A stretch of DNA of 64,000 nt from Saccharina japonica (Eukaryota; Sar; Phaeophyceae; Laminariales; Laminariaceae): NCBI GenBank assembly GCA_008828725.1, contig MEHQ01000646.1, positions 198,960 to 262,959 on the forward strand. The letters are read 5' to 3'. A program made the position numbers and the translations under genes. A model generated the notes under the pieces. It saw nothing but the letters and a program-made list of their open reading frames with translations. It made no database searches and was not told the DNA's origin. Shown piece by piece: positions 11,909 through 23,000 of this stretch (its first letter is position 1; every line of letters begins with the position of its first letter).

Positions 11909-12192
11909 CACAGGAAGCCCAGGAAGGCACGTTGATTCCTACTGTTAACCATACCCGCTCTTCGCCAACCCCCGAATTTGATGAGGAAGTTACGAGAGAA
12001 GAAAAAGTAGAGAGGGAGGCAGACGGAACGAGAGACGAACAAGCGGACGAGCGGGGTGGAGAGAGGACTTCTCGGACGAACGGAGATAGCAGTGCAGAGG
12101 ATGGGCGACGCCAGCAGGCGCTGCAGCTGCCGCCTCCGATTGAGAAGAGAAGCCCCATTGAGCTGGCTTGTTGGGTGGGTCCTGGCGCGTAA
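11875..12192 (+). pseudogene. Frame-shifted continuation of the gag-like protein
   Basis: In another frame from about 11870, acidic sequence continues (SSQDVGAARIAQEAQEGT, then PTPEFDEEVTREEKVEREAD) until a TAA at 12190. It picks up where the upstream frame runs into its stop, so one small indel near 11860-11880 probably broke a longer gag. The composition (Glu, Arg, Asp) suits a disordered linker. Confidence 0.4.
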
Positions 12193-12310
12193 GAGCAGGT
12201 GGGCCCGCCTGCGCGTCACGTTGACACTCATCCAGCGGTGACGAAGTAATTCCGTCATAAGAGACGAAGAGGAAGGCGTTGGGACGGGCAAGCTGCAGGA
12301 GCATGAGCCG

Positions 12311-12667
12311 TTGCCACCACCTCTGCCGCCGCCAAGGCTGCCGCTCGTGGTCGGCATGCGTGTAGACCTCGAGCCAGAACAGCACGCCCTGGTAGTGGAG
12401 AGCCGTCTGGTACTGGCGACCCAAGCCCTGGTATCCTACAAGAAATGCAAGGAGGAGAAGGAGGTGGAAACGGTGGTCGAGGTGGAGGAGCAAGGGGAGG
12501 AAGGGGAAGGTGCAGATAACGAGCAGCAGCAGCAGCAGGGGAGCAAGCAGGTGCGGGGGAGAGACGGTCAACACCACCTACGGCAAGGTTGTGTTTGGAT
12601 CAGCATGGAAGGCGGGCCGCGATGGCGCCTGGGTGGTAGGATCATGCCTCCGTTCAGCCCTGGTTGA
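12311..12667 (+). pseudogene. Second Glu/Gln-rich frame in the LTR element interior
   Basis: 118 codons, starting PPPLPPPRLPLVVGMRVDLE and running through an acidic stretch (EEKEVETVVEVEEQGEEGEG) and five glutamines. It is probably the far end of the same broken gag-like region. No pol domain follows. From 12668 to the SINE at 14324 only short frames and a ggtaccaggtacc run (13616-13640) are seen. Confidence 0.3.
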
Positions 12668-14323
12668 GGTATACGCTTGGTTTGCGCTGCTTGCTTGTTG
12701 TTTCTTGTTTTCGATGATACTTTTTGGTACGATGATACTGCTGTTCAGGTGAACGTAGGTTGGTCGCAGGAGTAGGCTTGTCGACCACCTACTACCATAC
12801 TGAAAACGAGTAGTTAGTTATGTTGCTTTGCGTTCTTGGCGCGGGATGATAGGCTACGTACTTGACTTGGGGTTTGGGGAGGATGAGTTATGATGCATGC
12901 ATGCTAGGATTGAGTACGCACATGACGAGCACTTGACGAGCCGACATTCTGTTTCGGTTGTGTGCTTTACTTCTCGAATGCCGTGCTCACTTCTTCTTGA
13001 ATGCTGTGCTAGAGTGCTGTCGTACTACGGTACTGCACTGCTGCTTGATAGTAGTGGTGTACGGCGTAGCCAGCGCGTATATTACCACAAATACTGGTAG
13101 TATATCGAAACCAGCAGGGCTAGGTACATGGAACATGTCCATATGGTTGTACGGCTGCATCTGTCTTGAGATACCTCGTGGTGCGAATACTATACTGCTG
13201 TGAGCGTACCAGGCATACCATATATGCTTCAGAGTACGGTGCTACATATATCGCGGTTTATGGCGTATCGTCGTATACGTAAATACGTACCCTGGTACCA
13301 GAGTACTGGAGAAACTTTCAGTTGGATAATTGTTTTGAGCTTGGACGAAATAATGCCGCAGGAGTAGAAATAAATGCTCGCCCCCCTTCCCTCCCCCCCT
13401 ATGTTCCCCAAAGATTTGAGTTGGCAGGTAAGGATTGGTGGTAGTTGGTTGACGAGTAGTAGGATAGGGGAGTGGCATAAAATCATATTCTGCTGTGGTG
13501 CTTGTGTTGTCTACCTGATGTAAACAGTAGAGCTTTATGTGCTGGGGGTTTTCTGATCATGAGGGTCGTACCCTCATGCATATATACTATAAGGCACTTC
13601 GTTTTAGCAGTTATGTACCAGGTACCAGGTACCAGGTACAAAGGACTACGTACGTACTGTTGTCATCATGGTTGATACAAAGTTGGAATGTGCTGGGACG
13701 TTTTGGTATGATATGCCCGTGAATGGAGTATTGATACTGAGAGTGAAAATATGTTTGGACGATTGCAGATTGACTGCTGTATGTGTGCTCTTCCACCGTC
13801 CCTCCCTCTCTCCCTCGAAGCGGATCAGTTATAGGTACGAGATGGTTCTGATCGTTGTGTGGCACGCTCGCTATGTACGTACTTAAGGGAGGAGGGGTAT
13901 AAGAGGGGTTGTTGCTTTAAACACGTAATCATATAGCAGTGACTCTGTGTTCCTTGCTACGAAGCGAAGCATGGAATATGTTCTTGCACTTGTCTGATCA
14001 CGGCATTCGAATCTTGATGAATGCATGAAACTATAATGCGTTTTGTCTTTCCGCGAACTCACGACTTATTGGTTGGTTAACCACCACTACTGTAAGCTGT
14101 AAGTAAGCCTGCAACCATAGCACCGTCGGATATATCACGTTTGCGTATGAAAGGGGGAATAGTGTGATTATAATGACAACGTCCCGCGGCTGGGCATAGG
14201 GTGTACAACGCTAGTAGGACGTTTCCTGCAAAATTCCCGAGGTGTTTCTTCAATAGCATTGTGTTGTTCACCTCGCAGAGATTGACTTGAAATTATTGAG
14301 ACTAACTTTTGACACTTCGTAAT

Positions 14324-14660
14324 GGTCGCCCCGGTAGTGTAGTGGTCAGCTTCAAAGACTACTACCATTGGTACCCAGGATCGAATCCCACCGTGGTGAG
14401 AGATTTTGTCTTTATTTGAAAAAATAAAAAGGAATCAATTGCTGAGAGCGCCTTCGTGGCGTGGGTAGGCGGAATCCGACGCAAGTCGACGAGGGAAGAA
14501 AGTGCTGAAACCTTCTCGCGATAAAAATGCAAGGCAAGAACCGTAGTGGGGGGGGAGGGAGAAGAGCCTACTTTGTGACCCCGGATCTGAGTTACGTCCA
14601 GGAAGGAGAGAGAAAGGAAGGGCGAAGATAATAAATGGGATGGACAAAAAAAAAAAAAAA
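14324..14660 (+). mobile_element. tRNA-derived SINE, copy 1
   Basis: The head ggtcgccccggtagtgtagtgg...ggatcgaatccc carries RNA polymerase III A- and B-box matches in tRNA spacing. The body is shared with the copies at 62044-62404 and 63693-64000 (ctgagagcgcc, ctcgcgataaaaatgcaagg, gtgaccccggatctgagtta, taataaatgggatggaca). It ends in a run of 16 A. The copy lies inside the LTR element's interior, so it arrived after that element. No clear target duplication was found. Confidence 0.85.
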
Positions 14661-15257
14661 TGGATATTTTGCTCTCTGGTACGCACGTAATACATTTATT
14701 GATTGATTGATTGAACGAGGATTTGAGAATGAAGGATTTTTGTTTGGTTTCTGGGTTTTTTGTAGGGTCATGGCTGGGTTGGGGTTTTTTATTGATGGTT
14801 TGCGGGTATTAAAAGTTTTGCCTGTTCGCTGATTAAAATAGTGGATATTGCGGTGCGAATGTACTGTTTTTGTATCGTATCTGCTTTATACGGCCGAACC
14901 GTGATCGGGAGCTTCATTGTTGATTGTCAGGGAGCTACTGAAGTTAAAAGCCAGTATGATTTATATTTTGTAGTCTATTTTGTATGCGTTTGCTTGAACT
15001 TCTGGTATTCGGTACTTTTAATTTGCTTGAGGTGTTATGACCTTGTGGTTCATATTTGGTACATGAATTCGAGATGTGTGATACTGATTCCGGATGATGA
15101 TTTGTGATTTCCGAGACGGCTATGAGGTGACCATGTTATGATATTGTGATGCTTTATTGCCATGTTGTTCACCATGCAGGGAGGATATTAGTTGATGGGA
15201 CTGTGCACTTGTTCGGGATGCATACTGCGGATTTGTGGTGTCGCACAGTATCGATTG

Positions 15258-15271
15258 CAAAGCAGGGAGGA
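15258..15271 (+). other. Polypurine tract before the right LTR
   Basis: caaagcagggagga sits immediately upstream of the TGTTGATTG tip, the expected primer site for plus-strand synthesis. The gypsy element at 55-63 kb has a very similar tract, agctggggagga, directly before its TGTT tip. Confidence 0.7.
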
Positions 15272-15534
15272 TGTTGATTGACCACAGGTGCGATGACCAT
15301 TACATATACTAGGGAGTTCATATACTTGATGAGGCTTTATTGAGGTGGTCATACGGGCAACCTTTCTCAGCTCGTGTGGTCCCGTTCTTGCAGACTGCGC
15401 TTCGCTTTCGCTTCGAGGTCCGATAATATATATAAACTTACCTACGTGGATTATGTCTACATCGACGAGCGCTCCAGCACCTCGACCCTGTCGGCTTGTG
15501 TAAGCGCCCGTTATGCGCCCGGGATTGAATCAAC
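15272..15534 (+). repeat. Right LTR
   Basis: Starts tgttgattgaccacagg and ends ttgaatcaac, followed by the gtggaaa target repeat. It is a little shorter than the left LTR because of indels near its start and middle. Many mismatches to the left LTR indicate an old insertion. Confidence 0.8.
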
Positions 15535-15744
15535 GTGGAAACGATTCATGAAGGATCTTCCTGAAGAAATGTGCATAATGTTTATAAAACATATCAAAGG
15601 GTCCACAAATGACGTTCGATCGTCATAATCACAGCAACGCAGAAGCGCTTGCGTCATACTGTCCTTGACTCGGGTTACGGCCGCCCCAATCACTCGATTT
15701 CCCTTTGCCTCAGTAACTTCCGACTCTCGACTATGTTTATGCAA
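15535..15744 (-). pseudogene. 5' part of the DIRS-like frame split by the LTR element
   Basis: A minus-strand frame runs from about 15744 to the target repeat at 15541 and includes DPLICFINIMHISSGRSFMNRF. It continues in frame into 11050-10897 once the insertion is set aside. The ICF...GRSFMNRF pattern is like the GR-F-RR region at the end of DIRS-type RT/RNase H. The first codon shown is not an ATG and upstream RT motifs were not found, so this is a fragment. Confidence 0.45.
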
Positions 15745-17055
15745 TACGCAGAAATCTTATGAGCAGGCCACCCCATCAGCTAATGAGAGCCCTCCAATCG
15801 TCCCGACTCGTCATACTCATCCTCTCATCATCTCGTCATCCCTGCAAATGGTATCCCACGGAATACGTATGCCATATTTATGGTGGGCACCGGGTTCGGT
15901 CTACACGAATCCCGTTATTTTCTCTAACCAAACAGCTTGTCCCCAACTCAAAACACTACAGTAGTCGTGTAGTCTAAGCCGAATACCCCTGCAACACAAG
16001 ACAGCAACCCTGATGCCAAGAGACGAAGTGCATCTTTCGTCACGAAACTACGTGGCAGGATGTTACGGGTATTGTAAAGACATGCCACCCGCCCCCCACC
16101 TTCACCTTAACGCGTCCACCGTTCTGAAAGCACACCCTTTATCCTGGTATTGAGAACGTAGTCAGCAGGCTACGGGATCCATTGCTGTATGAGCAGGTGT
16201 TATACTCTGTCATAACCTTTTATCTACCTTTACCCATCGGCTAAACATTATATACTCACACAAAGCTACGATACGCCTTCTGTCGCATGCCCTGGCTGCT
16301 CGTCTCCGACGTCCCGCACCTTCGCTTGTAATTCGCAGCAATCTGTAGACACCAAACTTCCAACACACATCATATTTTCAAACTGTAGCGTATTGAGAAA
16401 GAGCGAGACATAAATACGCCCTTCCGGCTAGTTCCGACCCACTAAACACCCCTGTTGGTTCCTCAACACTTGTTGCTCAAGGAAGAAATAAGCCATGTGC
16501 AGAGATGGCACAAAGCAAACACATGGTGCATAGACGACGATCCATGGCCATGAGAAGGCAGTGTATCACCAGAGCACAGCAGACACATTTGCGTCGTACT
16601 GGTATTGATTCCGTTTAATACCGTCTCGCTCGTTCGATTGCATAATCCCGTAGTAGATGTGTACTCGCAAATATCTGTCAACTGTTGACGAAATGCATAG
16701 ACCACTACTGAGCAGGGCACAGTCAACCCAAAAGCGCTCTCGAATCGACCCGACCTGGCGTATCCATCTTCGCGTCACCCCTGCAAATGGTCTCCTACGA
16801 AACATGTACTTATATGTAGAATGCATGGCCGGCACCGGACTCGGTCTACCCGTAACACCCCCTTCCCCCCAGCCTTAACACTTGTCACCGACTTAAACAT
16901 CGAGTTGTGTAGTCTGAACCGAAGAAGTCCGGGGAAGAATACGTCAAACCGATGGATAAGGGACGACGTGCAGTGCACCTCGCAACAAATACGCAGTAGT
17001 ACGTCACATAAATATATATATATATACTTCGTATATGGTATAGGCAAGCCACCCA
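15640..17055. repeat. Tandem duplication, period about 960 bp
   Basis: 15830-16080 and 16775-17040 share ordered landmarks: ccctgcaaatggt, ggcaccgg(g/a)(t/c)tcggtctac, tgtagtctaagccga / tgtagtctgaaccga, and gacga(a/c)gtgca. The copies are substantially diverged. No reading frame is conserved between them. Confidence 0.5.
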
Positions 17056-17059
17056 TATA

Positions 17060-18016
17060 CCTCCGACGCTCTGAACGTCATACACATCCTTGTCCACGTC
17101 ATCGAGGGTGTCCGCCTCAAGCCTCTGGAGGGGAAATGGAGGGGAAATCGTGTAGACATATGTTTCAATCTGCAAGAACCAGTCCTTATCCTACATGTCG
17201 AGTGCGTCCAGTTCGTCTGATAAACGCTTGTGCGTCTGGTGCACCCCCAAACGTAGACTAAGAGATTCAGCACATGAGACGGCGATGCAAGATTCTCCTA
17301 TACGCTTCCCCTGTTGTTGCGAGGCCACGCACACTCCTCAGGATTTCTTGATCAGTGATGGCTCGAGCATTCTGTTGAATCTGACCGTACAAATCTCAAC
17401 GTATGTTGTACGCAGTCAGGTCATCCTGTCCACGCTTTCTCTTCGCTAAGCTATATTTCTCCTTGCGGGTGGTGTCCACCCCATGGTACGCGTCACGGTG
17501 TATCGTTCTACCCCTCGCTTTCTAAGTCCTGCAGGCGTTCACGGTAATGTTTCGCTCAGAGTGTTCGGCGAATTGGTTGCTGTGCGCTTGATGAAGGTTG
17601 GAGAACGTTTCCACATCGGCTCCACTGATCCAGCTGTCCGTGCGTCCTCTCACAGATTTACTGACAAGCGGGCACGATGAAAGAGTTTAAGATTCAAGTT
17701 CCAAGCAGGGGCGTACTAAATAATAGCTAACGCATGCCGACGGCTATGAACCAAACTATCACTAAAAAATGACGTCTAAATCCGGCTTGGTGTTACTGCC
17801 TTTCGTGGCAGCACAAGCAAACACCAAACCAATGGCAAATGTCCGTTTCGAGGTTCGCGTGCCGATATCCTAGCCCGTGCTTATATACGCGACGCCAACC
17901 TTCACACGCAGAACCTACATGTTCAAGATCTTCTCAGAGCCTGCGATACATATCTATTCTACGCGGTTCGCCTGGTAGAACGGTCATCTCATACATGTAG
18001 CTGGGTCGGCGTCGAG
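17060..18016. other. Downstream flank of the CBM6 gene; no separate gene seen
   Basis: Includes whatever 3' UTR the minus-strand CBM6 gene has. No unambiguous AATAAA in the sense orientation was identified close to the stop. A plus-strand frame at 17483-17680 (65 codons) has no recognisable domain. Confidence 0.35.
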
Positions 18017-20096
18017 CTACGGTCCAAACCGCCACCATGTAGCCTTCACGAGGTGTACAATATAATCTGTAGTTCGTAGAGGAACACACACCTGTACGGG
18101 CGCCATAGTGAAGGAGTCCATTTTCATGGCCATAGATTCTATGCAGAGCCATATGGTGGCTGCACCAGCGGCCAGGCCACTGTTGCCATCGCCAGACCTG
18201 TGACAGTGTTGAAGATTCACAAAAGCAGTGCATAATAGGTGGCGAGGTTGGAATTGGTCTGCGCACGGTTAAGCCGTGGTTGTCGACGACCTAATCGACG
18301 CCTTGCAGGGACGTAGTAGCGTCTGGAGTTAAGGCTGTGAGTCAAACGAATTCGAGAACCTGTCGACGTCCATATCGGGTCAGCTTGAGGACGTATTGAT
18401 CTGGGCAAATGATATAGCTTCAAACCGGATGTCTACAATGTATTCGAGGGAAAAACACAGGGGAATATATTAATATATGTTAAAGAAACACAGGATACAA
18501 TCCGTGTATGGTGGGTTGCGTTCGTGTGAATCGTCTGATGAGGATGCCTAATTTCGCCGCCGCAGTAAACTCAAGTGGGTGCGGGACTCGCTTGCCTAAC
18601 CTACAAGATAACGCGGAAGCTAGCGTGCCTAAATAGACCAAAGCGTGAGCGGCGACATGTCTTCGCCAGTACTTGCCGGCATATGATCAGCACAATTGCA
18701 AGCAACATCAAGACGCCGCGCGACACTGGAACGACGGTCAGCGATTGTACGGTACACTGTTGGTCGTATCGAGCACTCACACTACGACATCTTTGAAGAT
18801 ATTGTATCCTCCGGTGTTCGGCACAGACACTAGACCGCTGAGATCCGTAGTGTAGTCGTCACAGCCAGAGCCACCGGAGACGACGCGGAACGAACCAGTG
18901 TTGGTGCCGGAGCCTATCCTGAAGGTAAATTCAAACGCATCGACTGCGAAAGAGGGTAGAGTGGTGAGTTTGTTTAATGCGAGTTTTATTTCCTCAGCAC
19001 TGGACGCCTGACTGTACACCAAAAATAACTCATGACACACGCGCAACACACAATACGATCACGTGCCGCGTTTAAATCGCGAAGAACGACATATTTACGG
19101 GGGTGGTGACAGACATAATCTGCGTGGCATGCGGGGCTAAACTGTGTACAACAGCTGTTGAGGGTTTGTTTTACTTCGAACAAGTCCTCTGCTCCGCACC
19201 GAATATGTTAGGCATCTTCTTACAGAAACCATGCCCAAATGAGTCATCCTCAAACGTAACCCCACATGTCGTGTCTCGTACCATTTGTCGTCACGTCCAC
19301 GGTGTACCGCAGGAACTCGCCACCTCTTATATAATCGACGATGTAACCACCTCCCAAGTGGTCGATGTCCACATCTTCTCTGGGCCGAAATACCTGCCGT
19401 CGCGTACCGGTACCACCGTCAAACGCCCGATTTCCGTCGATGCGATAAACAGAAACAAATTGCTGTGATGGCTTCGCCGTGTCTCTTGACTTCGTACGCA
19501 ACAATATGCCATCAATCGTTTGCAGTTGTGTTTTTGGTCATACGGTGCAAGCTAATGTATGAACTTCGTCCTTCATACGGAAGGGCCTAACCGGAACGTG
19601 CTTGCATGTGGTCCATCAAACAATGCACATCGCGTCCTAATGGACGCTTGGTATTGCATGAGTTTGCAAATATACGTGAATGTTCCTGTCGAAACAGAAG
19701 CATACATGGGCAATCCCGTTGGGAACTCTGCCCCAACCTGGCACATACACGTAACGGGGGCAAACGACTTGCGGTGGACACCTCGCGACGGTGGCGATGA
19801 ACTTGATTGTAGACGCAAAACGTGATATAATTGAATAGCGCTTAAGCGTTTCTACGTAAATTATGGAGCTCGTTTTACGCACCCCTCTAGTATTTCCACG
19901 AGTTGTGTCAGAGTACCCCACCCCTTCTCCGCCCAGGTCGAACAACTCGGCCTCAATTGTGCCTGGAACCGTCGCAGGGACACCTCCGTAGGCAAAGCTT
20001 GTCATGGAAAAGTAGTCGATGTTCAAGGCGTAGGATTCAATGCAAAGCCAGATGGTGGCTAGACCAGCGGCCAGGCCACTGTTGCTATCGCCGGGC
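18017..20096 (-). other. CBM6 module 5 and C-terminal tail
   Basis: Residues ~692-839 plus tail 840-867. Exon 20096-19883 is one codon shorter than its three homologues (DTTRGNTRG instead of a nine-residue end). Then come 19393-19282 (GYIVDYIRGGEFLRYTV) and 18943-18781. The final exon 18197-18017 starts like the linker exons (GLAAGAATIWLCIESMAM) but after residue 839 reads a unique tail (APVQVCVPLRTTDYIV...) to a TAG instead of a new module. Confidence 0.75.
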
Positions 20097-23000
20097 CTGT
20101 GTCAGCGTTGCAGATTCAAAGAAAACGCTCATCGATCGACCTGGGGTGTTGGGTGGATCGGCAGACGGTCTATTCACTCGCATCTACGGCACAGCCGTCG
20201 CCTTGAAGCATGGTGCCACAGGGGTACACGTAGTATCGCGCGAGGCTCCTCGCGTGGAAAACTCTATTTACCGCCCGAACAACGGCTTTAATCACCGTGT
20301 ACGCGTAATCCGATGAGCAATGCCCTGGCCTACGAGGTCTCTATCGAATAAATGTCTAAACACAAAATACGTTGGGTAGTTCCACCACATCAGGCAGACA
20401 TCCATTGGCCACATGTGTGCTACCTCTGTCCAAAAACACGTCTATTGAAAGTGCGTGACATCCGGTGTCGGGTCTACAACCTCAACGGGCTTTTGCACGT
20501 ATCCATTCTCTGGTCAGATCCGTAAACATTGGATGTGTTGGCATGTAATGCAACTTGAAATAAGATGTCTAAAACATTACCGAGGCGAAGATACACGGGA
20601 GGACCGCTGTAAGAAATCTAGTACACGAGCACAGCTTCCAATCCGCATCTAGTGTGCCGTATCCCGGCGAAACGTCATACGAAAACGACATACAGTCTCA
20701 TTTCGTTTCCACCAATCACAACACATCTATGCGGGACTCGTTGGCCTGAACTACAAGGTGACGCCAATTGCGGCGTGCGCGACTGCGCCAGATGTTGAGC
20801 GGTGGCAGGTCCTGGTCCGTACGTGGCAACACGATCTCAGCGCAATGACGAGCGACAACAGGACACCAACGTTGAACCATTGCACGGTACACCGTTGGTG
20901 GGATCGAGCACTCACACTTGCAAATCTTTGTAGACATTGTATCCTCCGGTGTTCGGTACAGTAACTAGACCGCTGAGATCCGTAGTATAATCGTCACAGC
21001 CAGTGCCACCGGAGACGACGCGGAACGAGCCAGTATTGGTGCCGGAACCCACCCTGAAGGTGAACAAAAACGCATCGACTGCGGAGTAGGGTTGGTGGTG
21101 AGTTACTGAATGTGAGTTTATTCCCTCACCACTGGATTCCTGGCCGTACACAAATGATGACTCATTACGCATGCCCAAGGTCCATTATTAGCGGAACTCG
21201 TGAGGAACATGTGCATGTCAGGGCCGCTGACAGACATATGTTGCTATGCATGTACATCTACCGATGAATGTTGGTTTGCCCTACGAAAGAGCTATCTGCC
21301 CCGCAACGATGATGTTAGCCAGTGGTTTTACAGCAAGCACTCCAGAACGCGTTGATTGCGTTCAAACGCAAGCCCATATTTTGATGTCTCCTACCGTTTG
21401 TCGTTACGTCCACGGAGTACCGCAGGAACTCGCCGGCTCTTATATTACCGATGTTGTAACCGGATCCGTTGGGGGCGATGTCGACGGCTTCATCGGGCCG
21501 AAGCACCTGACATCGAGTACGGACAGCCACCCGCCCAACGCCCGGTTCCGGTGTATGTGGGCATCGGGAAAGCATGCACCGACGTGGCTTCGCCGTGTGG
21601 ATTAGCTTGGCGTGCGATATATAAAACCACAAATATTTTGGAGTTTTGGTTTCGGTCACGAGAATTACTGAAGTACTTTATCATTAGCAGACGAGGGCCT
21701 GACCGGAACGTTATGCGTGTGATCTGCCAAACAAAGTGCAGCATACTCGAATGAACCAGTCGAGATAATACCGAATACTTTACAAATATCGTGGATGTTG
21801 CTGTGGAAACATAATCATACATGGGTAATGCCCTTGGTCCACTCTACCCCATAGTAGAACCGTCACACAACAAGGACGAACGGTTAAACGTAGACAACAC
21901 ATCATGATCCAATTGGATATAGTGTAGATGCAAAAGGTAATATGATTGAATATTATTTTAAGCGTTGCCACCGAACTTGCAGAGGTTTTCTACGTACCCC
22001 GTTAGGCAGATTTTCAGCAGTTGTGTCGGAGTACCCCACCCCTTCTCCGCCCAAATCGAACAACTCGGCCTCAATTGTGCCTGGAATTTTTGCAGGGACA
22101 CCTCCGTAGGCGAAGCTTGTCATCGTAAAGTAGTCGATATTGAAGGCGTAGGATTCTACGCACAGCCAGATGATGGCTGCACCAGCGGCCAGGCCACTGT
22201 TGCTGTTGCCGAACCTGTGACAGCGATGAAGATTGAAATGTTGCATGCATCAAACGACGCGGGGTTTTGAGTGCATCAACAGACGGTCTAGCCACCCGCA
22301 TCTAAGGCACAACCGGCGCCTTGACGGATGGTACAATAGGGGCACACCTATTACTGTCGGAGGTTCCTCGCTTGAAAGTATATACTCACCACCCAGACAA
22401 CGGCGTCCATAAACGTGTACGCGTAACCCGTTGAGCAATTCCGCGGCCTACGAGGTATTTATCGAACAATGTGCTAAACACAAATTACATTGATTAGTTC
22501 CACCACATCAGGCAGAAATACGTTGACCTAATCCGTGCCACCTCTGTCGCAAAGCACGTTCATTGAAAGTGCGTGACATCCGGTGTTGAGTCTGCAAACT
22601 CAACTGATTTATGCACCTATCCACTCGCTGGTCGGCTCGGAAAACATTGGGTGTGTTTGCAAGTGATGTAATTTCAAAGAAGATGTCAACAACATGACTG
22701 TTGGGAGGACACACGGGAAGACCAATGTAACCAAACTAGTACACAAGCACAGCTTCCAATCCGTATTTGGTGTGCTGTACCCTGGCGAAGCGTCATACGG
22801 GGACAACATACAGCCTCACTTCGTTGCGACCAGTCAAACTACAAAGTGGCCCCATTAGCGGCGTGCACGACTGCCTCAGATATTGGGCGGCGGCAGGTCC
22901 TGGTAAGTACGCGGCGAACGGATGTCAGCACCATCGCAATCAACGCCAAGACGCCGCACGACACCGGACCGACGGTCAGCGTTTGCACGGTAGGCCGCTC

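Larger units (their letters stand above)
11044..15541 (+). mobile_element. LTR retrotransposon lacking pol, with 7-bp target duplication
   Basis: Two similar direct repeats of about 280 and 263 bp bound a 3.9-kb interior. They start TGTTGATTG and end AATCAAC, so the tips are inverted repeats. The purine tract aaagcagggagga lies directly before the right LTR, as a polypurine primer should. Host bases gtggaaa occur on both outer sides (11044-11050 and 15535-15541). The interior has a coiled-coil gag-like frame but no visible protease, reverse transcriptase or integrase, so it would need help in trans. LTR divergence, frame breaks and a SINE inside suggest an old copy. Confidence 0.8.

Noticed and set aside
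11326..12357. 343-codon minus-strand frame
   Set aside because: It lies antisense to the gag-like coiled-coil frame, and its Cys/Ser/Leu richness is the mirror of CAG- and GAG-rich plus-strand codons. It also runs into the LTR.
19573..19818. Minus-strand intronic frame ending in TFRLGPSV, similar to one at 26737-26979
   Set aside because: The similarity follows from intron duplication. The frame is not kept in all five copies, and including it would break the phase pattern.
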